In this document: positions 44,013-52,380 of the stretch, piece by piece
How positions within the stretch are numbered: the first letter of the stretch is position 1
Layout of the letters: each line of letters starts with the position of its first letter
DNA from: an uncultured Acidimicrobiales bacterium
GTDB taxonomy: Bacteria; Actinomycetota; Acidimicrobiia; Acidimicrobiales; Bin134
Length of the DNA: 64,000 nucleotides
Assembly (NCBI GenBank): GCA_951813555.1
Contig: OX638344.1
Coordinates: forward strand, 3,287,076 to 3,351,075
Direction of reading: 5' to 3'
Program-made: the position numbers and the translations under genes
The notes under the pieces: model-generated
Told to the model about the DNA's origin: nothing
Databases searched by the model: none
What the model saw: only the letters and a program-made list of their open reading frames with translations

Positions 44013-45427
44013 TGGATTTCCCCCTTGTCGGCCAACAGTTCACGGGCGACGACTCGGTCATCGAAGGGAACCTCCCGGTCTACGATCACCTGCGTGGTCT
44101 CATGGCCTTTCCCGGCTACCACCACCACATCGCCGTCAGATGCGTTGGCCAGGCATTGGGCGATGGCCGCCCGGCGGTCGAGCTGGGTCGAGATGCCATC
44201 TGAGTTCTTGGGCACTCCGCTCAAGATGTCAGCGATGATGGCCTCCGGATCCTCGGAGCGGGGGTTGTCGGAGGTCACCATGACCTGATCGGCCATCGCG
44301 GCCGCCGCACGGCCCATAAGGGGCCGTTTACCGCGGTCGCGGTCGCCCCCGCAGCCGAACACCACCCGCAGACACCCCGACCCCGCCACTAGCTCCCGAG
44401 CGGCAGCCAGCGCCTGGGCCAGACCGTCCGGGGTGTGGGCGTAGTCCACCACCACTGTGAACGGCCGATCCGACTCGACCACTTCGAAGCGGCCTGGCAC
44501 CGGGGTAGCCGATTCCAGCCCACCCACTACTTCGGGCACTCCGGCGCCGAGCAGGAGTGCGGTTTCCGCCGCAGCCAGCGCGTTGGCCGCGTTGAATCGG
44601 CCGATAAGGGAGAGGTGGACGTCCTGGCCCCGCCATCGCAGGACCATGCCACGGGATCGGAGCTGTACCGGCAGGCTTTCGGGGTCATAGCCCACGGTGG
44701 GTATACGGGATTCCGACGCCAGCCGGGCGCCGTGCTCGTCGCCTCGGTTGACAACCGCCCGATCAGCAAGGTCGGGAGCAAACAACCGGGCCTTGGCCGC
44801 GAAATATTCGTCAGCGGTGTCGTGATAGTCGAGGTGCTCGGGAGTGAGATTGGTGAACACCGCGGCGTCAAAGCGGACGCCGTCCACTCGGTACTGGTTC
44901 AGCGCATGGCTGGACACCTCCATTGCCACCGCATCCACGCCGGCTGATCGCCAACAGGCCAGCTGGCGCTGCAAGTCGAGGGATTCCGGGGTGGTTCTCG
45001 TTCCTGTCAGCGTGCCGAGAACCTCGGTGCGAAGTCCGGCGGCAGCCAGCACCGAACCCAAGAGGCTGGTGACCGTGGTCTTGCCGTTGGTGCCGGTAAC
45101 CCCGACCACAGTCATGGAACGCGACGGGTGGCCGTAGAAGGTCGAGCTCATAGGCCCCATGGCCTGGCGCACCGAAGCAGTCTCCACTTCGGGGCACCCC
45201 AGCCCCAGCGGGCGCTCCACCACCAGGCCAGCGGCTCCCCGGTCGATGGCGTCGGCCGCGAACTGGTGGCCGTCGTGATCAGCCCCCGGCACGCAGAAGA
45301 ACAAGTCGCCCGGCTTCACAGCCCGTGAGTCATGGGCCAGCCCGGTGATCGCGGCCTGACCGCGGTGACCAACCAGCCCTGGGGCAGCCTCCGCCAGTTC
45401 TTGCAGCGCCATAGCCGGGATTGTCAT
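44009..45427 (-). CDS. murE: UDP-N-acetylmuramoyl-tripeptide synthetase, meso-DAP type
   Basis: A 472-residue Mur ligase. The P-loop is GVTGTNGKTTVTSLLGSVL, then FTNLTPEHLDYHDT, VVDYAHTPDGL and the specificity motif VTSDNPRSEDPEAI. DNPR in that loop is the signature for meso-diaminopimelate rather than lysine, so the cell wall is predicted to be DAP-type. It overlaps ftsI (ATGA) and mraY (ATGA). It is clearly MurE and not a MurE/MurF fusion, because only one P-loop is present. Confidence 0.96.
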   Translation of the reverse strand: MTIPAMALQELAEAAPGLVGHRGQAAITGLAHDSRAVKPGDLFFCVPGADHDGHQFAADAIDRGAAGLVVERPLGLGCPEVETASVRQAMGPMSSTFYGHPSRSMTVVGVTGTNGKTTVTSLLGSVLAAAGLRTEVLGTLTGTRTTPESLDLQRQLACWRSAGVDAVAMEVSSHALNQYRVDGVRFDAAVFTNLTPEHLDYHDTADEYFAAKARLFAPDLADRAVVNRGDEHGARLASESRIPTVGYDPESLPVQLRSRGMVLRWRGQDVHLSLIGRFNAANALAAAETALLLGAGVPEVVGGLESATPVPGRFEVVESDRPFTVVVDYAHTPDGLAQALAAARELVAGSGCLRVVFGCGGDRDRGKRPLMGRAAAAMADQVMVTSDNPRSEDPEAIIADILSGVPKNSDGISTQLDRRAAIAQCLANASDGDVVVVAGKGHETTQVIVDREVPFDDRVVARELLADKGEIQ

Positions 45428-47394
45428 GGCCCGTCCTGTGGTGGGGGTGTCTCGTGGGGCGCCCCCGATCCTTGGGGTGCAACTGTCTGATCAGAGTCAT
45501 CCGAGGTCGCCTCGGGTGTGCTCTGGGGAGTCGGCTCGGGAGTCGGCTCGGGAGTCGGCTCAGGCGTGGGCTGGGGAGTCGGTTCGGGAGTTGCTGCCGG
45601 GGTCGGTGAGGGCGCGGGCTGAGGGGTCGGCGCGGGGGGCGGCTGGGGTGTGGGGGCGGGCCCCAGCTTGGGCGTGACGGTGACGATGTCGGCGGGTGGA
45701 GCGATGCGTAGACGTTGCAGGGAGTATTTGGCCAAATCAGCGAACAGCGGGGCGGCGGCCTGACTGGCGTAGTAATTGGTGACGGGTTCATCGATTACCA
45801 CAATCATCGAGAGCTGGGGATCTTCTGCCGGATAGAAGCCGGCGAAAGTGGCTGTGTAGCGGCTGAACCCCTCGCTGTCCTCGTAGCTGCCACTCGACAA
45901 CACCTTCTGACCGGTCCCGGTCTTGCCGGCTATGGAATAGCCCTCGACCTGGGCATTTCGTCCCGTCCCCTCCCGCACAACCGTGACCAGCATCTGGGTC
46001 ATCTGCGCGGCCGTGCTCTCCGACACGACCCTCACCGGCTCGCCCCGCTCCAACGGGACTTCCTGGCCATCGGCCCCGACTGCTGAGCGAACCAGGGTGG
46101 GCGGCACCCGCACGCCGCCGTTGGCCAAGGTGTTGTACGTCATCAGCACCTGCAACGGGGTGGCAAGAATGCCCTGACCCAGTGCGAAGCTGCCCACGTC
46201 GGTGCCGCTCCAGGTCAAGAGCTGGGGCACCAGACCGGAAGACTCACCCTTGAATTCCAGTCCTGTCGCCGTTCCCAGCCCGAACCGGGACAGGTACGCG
46301 GCCAAGCGGGTGGAGCCGAGAACCAGAGCCCATTCCACGGTGCCGGTATTGGACGAACGGCCCAGTATCTCCTCCATGCTGTAAAGCGCGGTGCCGTACT
46401 CGGTGTGGTCGGTGAATTCCCGATCGTATAGCTGAAGCCAGTGGTTGACTTCGCGCACATGGTGCGGGGCACCCAGCCCCTCCTCGATCACACCGGAGAA
46501 CACCACGCTCTTCATCACCGATCCGGGCTCATAGGACCAGGTCACAGACCGATTCTCACCGAGCGCGACCGGGTTGCCCTCCCGGTCCTGTCCCACAGAG
46601 GCCATGGCCAGAATCTCGCCGGTTGTGGGGACCATGATGATGACGGTGCCGCTGGCCGCATTGACCTCCTCGATTTGGCGCTTAAGCGCCCGTTCAGCCT
46701 CGAACTGCAAGGAGCGGTCGATGGTCAAGTACAGATCAGCACCCGGCTCCTCAGGCTTGATCTTCTGGGCGCCGGTGGGGATCGTGCGTCCATCGTGGCT
46801 GCTCTCCAACATCATCTCGCCGGGCACTCCGCCCAACAGGTCGTCGTACTGGTACTCGAGGCCGCTGATGCCTTTGTGGTCCACGTCCACGGCCCCAACC
46901 ACGGCTTGTCCCAAGCGGGCGCCAGCTGGATTGAACCGGGCCGACTCCTCCAGCAGGAACACACCGCTCAACCTGAGGGCGGCCACCTGGGCAGCCACGT
47001 CATCGGTCACGGTGCGGGCCAGATAGGCATGCTGGTCGGGCTCGCTCAGCAGCTGGAAGAGCCGCCCCTCGTCCATTTCCAGCACGGGAGCAAGAGCGCT
47101 TGCCGCGGCTGCTGGATCCTCCACTTGGCTCGGATCGGCCCAAACGGTCATTTGGGGCACCGATATGGCCAGCTCCACTCCATGGCGATCTAGGATTCGG
47201 CCCCGGTCAGCCGTCAGCTTGATGGTTCGCATCCGCTGCTGCTGGCCGTACTCCACATAGGCATCTGAGCGAAATAGCTGAAGATCGGCGAGCCGAAAGC
47301 TGAGAACCAGCCCCACCAGGGCGAATGCCACCATGACCGTGGCCCCTCGCCGGCGCAGGGAGCGAGACCGCACAGCCTTCTCGGAGATGATCAC
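45424..47394 (-). CDS. ftsI: FtsI / penicillin-binding protein 3 with Pro/Thr-rich tail
   Basis: A 656-residue class B PBP. One N-terminal membrane segment (ATVMVAFALVGLVLSF) is followed by the PBP dimerisation domain (TADRGRILDRHGVELA) and the transpeptidase domain. Its catalytic motifs are SVMK in YEPGSVMKSV, SSN in LGRSSNTG, and KTG in AGKTGTGQK. After about residue 580 comes a tail of about 75 residues of PTPEP-type repeats, with no PASTA domain. The tail would sit outside the membrane and could span the wall. It crosslinks septal peptidoglycan with FtsW. Confidence 0.95.
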   Translation of the reverse strand: MIISEKAVRSRSLRRRGATVMVAFALVGLVLSFRLADLQLFRSDAYVEYGQQQRMRTIKLTADRGRILDRHGVELAISVPQMTVWADPSQVEDPAAAASALAPVLEMDEGRLFQLLSEPDQHAYLARTVTDDVAAQVAALRLSGVFLLEESARFNPAGARLGQAVVGAVDVDHKGISGLEYQYDDLLGGVPGEMMLESSHDGRTIPTGAQKIKPEEPGADLYLTIDRSLQFEAERALKRQIEEVNAASGTVIIMVPTTGEILAMASVGQDREGNPVALGENRSVTWSYEPGSVMKSVVFSGVIEEGLGAPHHVREVNHWLQLYDREFTDHTEYGTALYSMEEILGRSSNTGTVEWALVLGSTRLAAYLSRFGLGTATGLEFKGESSGLVPQLLTWSGTDVGSFALGQGILATPLQVLMTYNTLANGGVRVPPTLVRSAVGADGQEVPLERGEPVRVVSESTAAQMTQMLVTVVREGTGRNAQVEGYSIAGKTGTGQKVLSSGSYEDSEGFSRYTATFAGFYPAEDPQLSMIVVIDEPVTNYYASQAAAPLFADLAKYSLQRLRIAPPADIVTVTPKLGPAPTPQPPPAPTPQPAPSPTPAATPEPTPQPTPEPTPEPTPEPTPQSTPEATSDDSDQTVAPQGSGAPHETPPPQDGP

Positions 47395-47774
47395 CCCACT
47401 CCACCCTCAACCAGTTCCACCGGCGACAAATAGACGCGGCTATCGGGTTCCACCATCCCCAATCGGTACAGGGCCTCCGCCCTGATGCGGTCGGGGGCCT
47501 CGGCCCTGGCCACGAAGAGGCGCAGCTTCTCGTTCTCGACCCGGACTTCCTCGAGCTGTTCGTTCAGATCGTCAAGGGTGGTCTGACGATCTACGATCAC
47601 CGCGTGGAACAGGGCCAGGGCAAAGAGGGCGACCACCACCGTTGCCGCGGTGGCCCAGCCCACGAGGGACATCAAACTCCGGCGGGGCCTCGGGGCCGGC
47701 TGGAGATGCCGGTGGGGACGGGCGGCGGGTCCATTCGGCGCTGGGCGAGGACGGTGTTGCGGAGCAGCCATCAC
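47391..47774 (-). CDS. ftsL: FtsL-like septum protein
   Basis: A 127-residue bitopic protein between rsmH and ftsI, the position of ftsL. The N-terminal 35 residues are proline/arginine-rich and cytoplasmic. One membrane helix (WATAATVVVALFALALFHAV) is followed by a coiled coil (TTLDDLNEQLEEVRVENEKL) and a short C-terminal segment (RLGMVEPD). Both ends overlap neighbours as ATGA. It should form a trimer with FtsB and FtsQ and activate FtsWI. Confidence 0.85.
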   Translation of the reverse strand: MMAAPQHRPRPAPNGPAARPHRHLQPAPRPRRSLMSLVGWATAATVVVALFALALFHAVIVDRQTTLDDLNEQLEEVRVENEKLRLFVARAEAPDRIRAEALYRLGMVEPDSRVYLSPVELVEGGVG

Positions 47775-48751
47775 GCCTCTCCCTCATCGATGGCCGCGTT
47801 CCGCTTGACGAAGGCCCGGAAGCGGGCGCTGGAAGCCCTCGGGTTGTCGGCAACCTCAGCCGGGCTCGGACGGCGGCTGCCCCGGGGAACCAGCTCGATG
47901 GCGGGTGGGGCTTGGGTTGCCGCGCGGGGCAGACCTCGAAGGCGAGCTTCGTCGTCCAGTCCCGCTTGGCGACGCAGCACCCGCTTCACAATGCGGTCTT
48001 CTCCGCTGTGGTAGCTGAGGACTACCCCCCGGCCTTCTGGCGCCATCCGGCCGATGGCCGTTTCCAGAGCGGGCTCTATCTGGTTCAACTCGTCGTTGAC
48101 CGCGATGCGAATGGCCTGAAAGGTCCGCTTGGCCGGGTGGCCTCCCCGGCGGCGGGCGGGAGCGGGAACGGCATCGCGAACAACTTCGGCCAATGCGGTG
48201 GTGGACGCGATCGGCCGAGCCGAAGCGATGGCGGCAGCTATGCGGCTGGCGTAGCGCTCATCGCCGTAAGACCGCAGGATTCCGGCCAGCTCGTCCGTCG
48301 GCCAAGTGTTCACCACTTGGTCAGCCGAGAGCTTCTGGGCGCAGTCCATCCTCATATCCAGCGGTCCGTCTCGCCGATAGCTGAACCCGCGCTCGGGCAT
48401 GTCCAGTTGGGGAGAGCTGACCCCGAAGTCGAACAGCGAACCCACAATTCGAGAGATGCCCAGGGAATCCAGAACGTCACCCAATTGGCCGAAGCTGGCG
48501 TGGCAGATCTTGGCCCCGCGGCCAACCAAGACGGTGGTGGCGGCCTCGACCGCGGAGGGGTCACGGTCGAGGCCTATCAGTGAGAGGTCAGGGCGGGCGT
48601 TTAAGAGCGCCCGAGCGTGACCTCCCCCGCCCACGGTAGCGTCGAGAAAGGCTCCCGACGGGACCGCGGCCAGGTGCTCCACCACTTCTGTCACCATGAC
48701 GGGGTGATGGACGAAACGACGTTCAATCGCTGTCGGTGTCCCCCCGTTCAT
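47771..48751 (-). CDS. rsmH: 16S rRNA (cytosine(1402)-N4)-methyltransferase
   Basis: A 326-residue SAM methyltransferase (MraW). Motifs: FVHHPVMVTEVVEHL at the start, FLDATVGGGGHA (SAM binding), DRDPSAVEA, DFGVSSPQLDMPERGFSYRR and VLSYHSGEDRIVKR. The ATG has a GGGAGGTG site upstream. It methylates the ribosomal P site and is the second classic gene of the dcw cluster. Confidence 0.96.
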   Translation of the reverse strand: MNGGTPTAIERRFVHHPVMVTEVVEHLAAVPSGAFLDATVGGGGHARALLNARPDLSLIGLDRDPSAVEAATTVLVGRGAKICHASFGQLGDVLDSLGISRIVGSLFDFGVSSPQLDMPERGFSYRRDGPLDMRMDCAQKLSADQVVNTWPTDELAGILRSYGDERYASRIAAAIASARPIASTTALAEVVRDAVPAPARRRGGHPAKRTFQAIRIAVNDELNQIEPALETAIGRMAPEGRGVVLSYHSGEDRIVKRVLRRQAGLDDEARLRGLPRAATQAPPAIELVPRGSRRPSPAEVADNPRASSARFRAFVKRNAAIDEGEA

Positions 48752-48797
48752 TCTTATTCACCTCCCTGGCGATTCAGCAGACGGACCCGGTGATGGG

Positions 48798-48953
48798 TCA
48801 GTTTTTTGCGCCCGATGTGATCGGACGGCAAGAATGTCGCCCATCGGCAGTCCTCCGCCCGGCGACCGCACTCCGGGATTTCTCCCCGGTCGTGTCAGAT
48901 GGCAAGCGGGCGGAGTAGGGGCCTTCCATCTCGTCGGACGGAGGACTGCCCAT
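48798..48953 (-). CDS. Possible small protein between mraZ and rsmH
   Basis: A 51-residue frame with an ATG at 48953 preceded by AGGAG 7 bases upstream. It starts MGSPPSDEMEGPYSARLPSD and ends ITSGAKN; it is polar, with no membrane segment or known motif. Its two ends contain the arms of an inverted repeat. It may be a leader peptide or chance; the good ribosome binding site is the only direct support. Confidence 0.3.
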   Translation of the reverse strand: MGSPPSDEMEGPYSARLPSDTTGEKSRSAVAGRRTADGRHSCRPITSGAKN

Positions 48954-48954
48954 G
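48842..48954. repeat. Imperfect inverted repeat between mraZ and rsmH
   Basis: Bases 48842-48861 and 48935-48954 are inverted copies of each other over 20 bases with two mismatches, enclosing about 73 bases. A transcript could form a long hairpin here. A second small hairpin (CCGGGattTCTCCCCGG) lies inside the loop. Confidence 0.55.
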
Positions 48955-49016
48955 AGCGCACTCCTGGTTGGCCTACATGGAGGTCACCGACCCTGTTTTC
49001 GGTATGCGGATCCACA

Positions 49017-49424
49017 TCACAACCACCGGTCAACGTCTGCCTCGCCGAGTTCGGCTTGCAGCGACTGCCATTGCACCGCGTCCCACACCTCTCCGCGGTT
49101 GAACACACCGACCAGAACCACGTTCTTGTCCAGACCCAGCACTTCACGCTTGGAGGAGGGGAGGTTCAATCGGCCTTGGGCATCCACAGTCGCCGGTTCC
49201 AGGCTGGAAGAGAATCGGCGCAATTCATCGCCGGTGGCCTCCCCAGCCCGTACGGCTGCCTCGAGCCGCTCCAGCGCGCTGCGGGCCTCCTCCGCGGTCC
49301 AGATACCGAGGCACTGCCTATAAATCGCCACATATGCCCCTTCGGCCAGCACCGAGCGAAAGGCCGGCGGCAGCGAGAGCCGGCCCTTGTCATCCAGGGA
49401 ACGCGCGTGCTCACCGGTAAGCAC
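49017..49424 (-). CDS. mraZ: Transcriptional regulator MraZ
   Basis: About 135 residues with two SpoVT/AbrB-like halves: GEHARSLDDKGRLSLPPAFR and PATVDAQGRLNLPSSKREVLGL. The GTG at 49424 gives the family start M-x-x-G and has GGAGGG 5 bases upstream; a TTG at 49436 would add four residues. MraZ binds DNA repeats upstream of its own gene and represses the dcw operon. Such repeats are visible at 49453-49496. The frame ends 265 bases before rsmH. Confidence 0.93.
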   Translation of the reverse strand: MLTGEHARSLDDKGRLSLPPAFRSVLAEGAYVAIYRQCLGIWTAEEARSALERLEAAVRAGEATGDELRRFSSSLEPATVDAQGRLNLPSSKREVLGLDKNVVLVGVFNRGEVWDAVQWQSLQAELGEADVDRWL

Positions 49425-49452
49425 AATTCCCTCCAATGGGTCCCGGACAGTT

Positions 49453-49496
49453 CCCCTTTTCTCCCACTTCGCCCCACATTATCCCTCAACATCCCA
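49453..49496 (-). promoter_or_regulatory. MraZ operator: five 10-bp-spaced GGG repeats
   Basis: On the minus strand four-base cores TGGG, AGGG, TGGG, TGGG and GGGG occur at plus coordinates 49493-49496, 49483-49486, 49473-49476, 49463-49466 and 49453-49456, each exactly 10 bases from the next. Known MraZ boxes are GTGGG repeats with a 10-base period in the mraZ promoter. The array lies 29-72 bases upstream of the mraZ start. Confidence 0.75.
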
Positions 49497-49504
49497 CCAA
49501 CGCA
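49478..49504 (-). promoter_or_regulatory. Candidate mraZ promoter
   Basis: A GATAAT hexamer at 49478-49483 (minus strand) lies 16 bases after TTGCGT, giving a plausible -35/-10 pair inside the MraZ repeat array. Binding of MraZ would block polymerase directly. Confidence 0.45.
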
Positions 49505-49588
49505 ACCTAATGCCGCAAATAGGAGGGCGAGGTGCCACCGCGGCCGAGCAAGGGAAGACCGTCAGGTAGAAGGCCCCTCGTGCTCTGC

Positions 49589-50248
49589 CTAACGAGGCAG
49601 GGAGGCAATAAACGCGGAGTGGATCTCGTCGGGGCGGGCGTCTACCGGCCAAGCCGCCGATGAAAGGTCGTTTCGAAGCTGGTCAGATGACTCCGCCAGG
49701 CGAGCAAACAGCTCTTCCGGGTTCCAACGCCGATAGAGAAGGGTTTGGAAGCGTGCGGTGGTCCGGGTGCGCCGCTGGGTGACACCAACTGCTTTGCCTC
49801 CGCCGACGAGCACCTCACCCGGCCCTCGGCTGGCAAAGCATGCAATTCGTCCCCATGGGCCGGGCTCATATCGGTCGAAAACCTCTCCGTGCCTGACGCC
49901 CAACGAAGCCAGGGCAGCGGCCCAGACTTCGCCCAGCCACAGGGGTGCCCGGTTCACATCGTCATTCCAAAGCGGGTCGCTGCGGCCAATCACCGCGTCG
50001 ATCCACACCGAGTTGTCCGGCGCTACCAGCACAGCGCCCCCTCCGCTGCGGCGGCGTACGACCGCGGCCCCGTCGGTGATTGCCCTCGAAGCGGTCTCCT
50101 GGGGTTGGGCCGAACCGAGTACCAGCGCGGTGTTGTGAGGCGACATCAACCATACCTCCCGATCAACATCGGGATCAGGGTTGAGCTCGTGCAACTCCCC
50201 CACCGATCCGCTCAATCGGCGGATTGTCCATCCACCTTCGATGGGCAA
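49589..50248 (-). CDS. Lipoate-protein ligase A-like protein
   Basis: About 219 residues of the biotin/lipoate ligase fold. The motif VVRRRSGGGAVLV matches the RRxSGGG substrate loop, WIDAVIG follows, and GGGKAVGVTQRRTR contains the lysine at the lipoyl-AMP position. The frame is open to an ATG at 50308, but that part overlaps the HNH gene by 56 bases, so the TTG at 50248 (just after the HNH stop) is preferred. Neither start has a strong ribosome site. Whether it ligates lipoate or octanoate is unknown. Confidence 0.75.
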   Translation of the reverse strand: MPIEGGWTIRRLSGSVGELHELNPDPDVDREVWLMSPHNTALVLGSAQPQETASRAITDGAAVVRRRSGGGAVLVAPDNSVWIDAVIGRSDPLWNDDVNRAPLWLGEVWAAALASLGVRHGEVFDRYEPGPWGRIACFASRGPGEVLVGGGKAVGVTQRRTRTTARFQTLLYRRWNPEELFARLAESSDQLRNDLSSAAWPVDARPDEIHSAFIASLPR

Positions 50249-50252
50249 GGGA

Positions 50253-50774
50253 TCAGGCGACCGACTCAGCCGTAGGATCCAGATAGGGCAGCCAGTCGGA
50301 GGGCACATGGCCGACCGCGGAGGCCACCCAGGCCGAGCGGGGCGGCTCGGCCGGTGGGCGCATCAACCGCATCGGGGTCTCGGAGAGCAGCCGATCCCGC
50401 TTGGCCATGTTGCACCGCCGGCAAGCAGCTACCACGTTCTCCCACGAATGGGTTCCTCCCCGACTGCGGGGCTGGACGTGGTCGATGGAATCGGCATGGC
50501 GGCCGCAGTACTGGCAGCGGAATCCGTCGCGGGCGAACACCCCCCGCCGGCTGAGCCCGCCCGTGCGGAAGAACGGCACCTTGACGTAGTAGCGCAGCCG
50601 AACCACCGAAGGCACCGGCAGGTCGAGCCGCTCGGAGCGGAACCGCTCGCCGGACTCCAGAACGACCTCGGCCTTCTCGGCCATCACCAGGATGACGGCG
50701 CGCCGGGGTGACACCACGCTCAGCGGCTCGAAAGAGGCGTTCAGCACCAGCGCCCGGACCATGGGCAAAACCAT
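50253..50774 (-). CDS. HNH endonuclease family protein
   Basis: A 173-residue protein. The N-terminal ALVLNASFEPLSVVSPRRAV is a fixed feature of the actinobacterial HNH family found near cell-wall genes. The HNH motif CQYCGRHADSIDHVQPRSRG, followed by TWENVVAACRRCN-like residues (NVVAACRRCNMAKRDR), holds the two CxxC zinc pairs and catalytic histidine. The ATG at 50774 with CAGG upstream is chosen over 50762 and 50831. Its biological target is not known. Confidence 0.9.
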   Translation of the reverse strand: MVLPMVRALVLNASFEPLSVVSPRRAVILVMAEKAEVVLESGERFRSERLDLPVPSVVRLRYYVKVPFFRTGGLSRRGVFARDGFRCQYCGRHADSIDHVQPRSRGGTHSWENVVAACRRCNMAKRDRLLSETPMRLMRPPAEPPRSAWVASAVGHVPSDWLPYLDPTAESVA

Positions 50775-50858
50775 AGTGAACCTGCCGGGCTGCCATGCGC
50801 GGTTTACTGAGAACACGCCCCCGCGTTGCACCGCTGAAGGCAGCGGTTGAACGCGGCT

Positions 50859-51068
50859 TTACCTCGCGGTCCGCTCCCAGGATCTGCACCAACGCAGGTA
50901 GGTAATCAGGTCATCGGTGCGGGGCTGGGCTTCAGAATCCCCGTACATAGTGACCATTCGGAATTTCAAGTACGCCGGATCGGGAAGCAGCCTCAACCGC
51001 CACCCCAGTCGAATCGCCGTCGTCCAAAGGTCAGGACGCACGAGTAGTTTTCCCAGCGATCGGGCCAC
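50859..51068 (-). CDS. Small conserved-looking protein
   Basis: A 69-residue basic protein: LPDPAYLKFRMVTMYGDSEA, then PRTDDLITYLRWCRSWERTA at the C-terminus. The YGD...P..DD...YLRW pattern resembles small proteins common in actinobacteria, but no function is known. It is divergent from the HhH-GPD gene and precedes the HNH gene on the same strand. Confidence 0.65.
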   Translation of the reverse strand: MARSLGKLLVRPDLWTTAIRLGWRLRLLPDPAYLKFRMVTMYGDSEAQPRTDDLITYLRWCRSWERTAR

Positions 51069-51113
51069 CTCTCCAGGCTACGCGTTGTTATGTGAGACCA
51101 GTACGATGGGCGG

Positions 51114-51689
51114 ATGGGAACACTTGCCGTTACCGGCGACCACGACGCCGACCAACTCCTCATCGATGATCCTTTCGCCTTGCTGCTGGCCATGATGCTC
51201 GACCAGCAGGTCCCCATGGAGTGGGCATTCAAGTCGCCCCTGCGGCTGAAAGAGCGCATCCCCGACGACTTCTCGCCCGAGCGCCTAGCGGCCCTGGACC
51301 CCGAGAAGGCCGAGGCCGCCTTCAAGAAAAAGCCCGCTCTGCACCGGTTCCCCGGATCGATGGCCCGCCGAGCCCAAGAGATGGCCCGCCACCTGGTGGA
51401 CCACTACGACGGCGACGCCGCCCGAGTCTGGACCGAGGCCGCCACCGGCCAAGAATTGCTCAATCGGCTCAAGGCCCTCCCCGGCTACGGCGACGAGAAG
51501 GCCAAGATCTTCCTCGCCGTGTTGGCCAAGCGTTTCGGCGTTACCCCCGACGGCTGGGAAGCCGCCGCCAGCCCCTTCTCCGACCCCACCCCCCGCACCG
51601 TCGCCGACATCGACAGCCCCGAAGCCCTCGCCGAGGTAAGAGCCTGGAAGAAAGCCCAAAAGGCCAAAGGCAAAACCAAGCAAGACTGA
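51114..51689 (+). CDS. HhH-GPD family base-excision DNA repair protein
   Basis: A 191-residue glycosylase-fold protein. The helix-hairpin-helix reads LKALPGYGDEKAKIFLAVLA near residue 120, followed by KRFGVTPDGWEAA, where the aspartate is at the catalytic position of the family. The N-terminal ALLLAMMLDQQVPMEWAFKS is a known starting block of actinobacterial members. It lacks a C-terminal Fe-S cysteine cluster. The C-terminus is lysine-rich. It likely removes damaged bases. Confidence 0.88.
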   Translation: MGTLAVTGDHDADQLLIDDPFALLLAMMLDQQVPMEWAFKSPLRLKERIPDDFSPERLAALDPEKAEAAFKKKPALHRFPGSMARRAQEMARHLVDHYDGDAARVWTEAATGQELLNRLKALPGYGDEKAKIFLAVLAKRFGVTPDGWEAAASPFSDPTPRTVADIDSPEALAEVRAWKKAQKAKGKTKQD

Positions 51690-51714
51690 CCACCTGCCCC
51701 CAGTATTCGGAGCG

Positions 51715-52380
51715 TCAGGGGATGAGGGTTATCTGGGAGTCGAGCCAGCCGAGGAGGATGGCGATGCTACGGGGGTCGGAGTGGAGGCGGTGACCGGCAC
51801 CGCTGATAATGCGCAGGCTGGCGTCGCCGTGGGCGTCGGCGATGGCCCGGGCGTCGAGGGGCGACACCTCCTGGTCATTGGAGCCGTGCAGCACCAGCAT
51901 GGGCCGAGGGGCGATCTCGGCGGCGCACTGGTCAACTCGGATCGACCGGTCGGTCTCGGCCCACAGGTCCACCGGCGCCCCCATGGTGGCCACTCCCCTG
52001 ACCCGGGAATCGTCCTGGGTGATGCAGGCCGCCAGCGCACCGCCGATGCCGAACCCTGCCAGCCAGACCCCTTCCACCTGCTCAAGGCCATGCATATGGG
52101 CAACCGCACTGCGGACATCGGTCGTCCACTCGGCCGGAGCGAAATCACCCTCGCTGTCGCCGCACCCCCGGTAGTTGAGCACCGACGCGGCCCACTCCAT
52201 GTCCTGGGCGATTCGATCAGCCAGGGAGTAGATCCGCTCAGCCGCCCTCGAACCCCCGTTGGCCGCCGACGGAAAGCCGGGACACAACACCACTCCGGGC
52301 AGCGCCCGCATTCGCCGGCTCTCCGGCAGGGCCAGATGCCCGGCAAGCTTGAGCCCGCCGGAGGTCGGCCACTGGGTCAC
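51715..52380 (-). CDS. Alpha/beta-hydrolase fold protein lacking the nucleophile serine
   Basis: A 221-residue protein. PGVVLCPGFPSAANGG forms the oxyanion region, LNYRGCGDSEGDF a conserved loop, LVLHGSNDQEVSP the acid and GAGHRLHSDP the histidine. The nucleophile elbow, normally GxSxG, reads GFGIGGALA, with glycine in place of serine, so classical hydrolysis is unlikely. It overlaps the small gene at 52377 by 4 bases (ATGA). Confidence 0.82.
   Translation of the reverse strand: MTQWPTSGGLKLAGHLALPESRRMRALPGVVLCPGFPSAANGGSRAAERIYSLADRIAQDMEWAASVLNYRGCGDSEGDFAPAEWTTDVRSAVAHMHGLEQVEGVWLAGFGIGGALAACITQDDSRVRGVATMGAPVDLWAETDRSIRVDQCAAEIAPRPMLVLHGSNDQEVSPLDARAIADAHGDASLRIISGAGHRLHSDPRSIAILLGWLDSQITLIP

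Noticed and set aside
44009..45427. MurE-MurF fusion that would explain missing murF
   Set aside because: The protein has a single P-loop and a single DNPR motif at normal MurE length.
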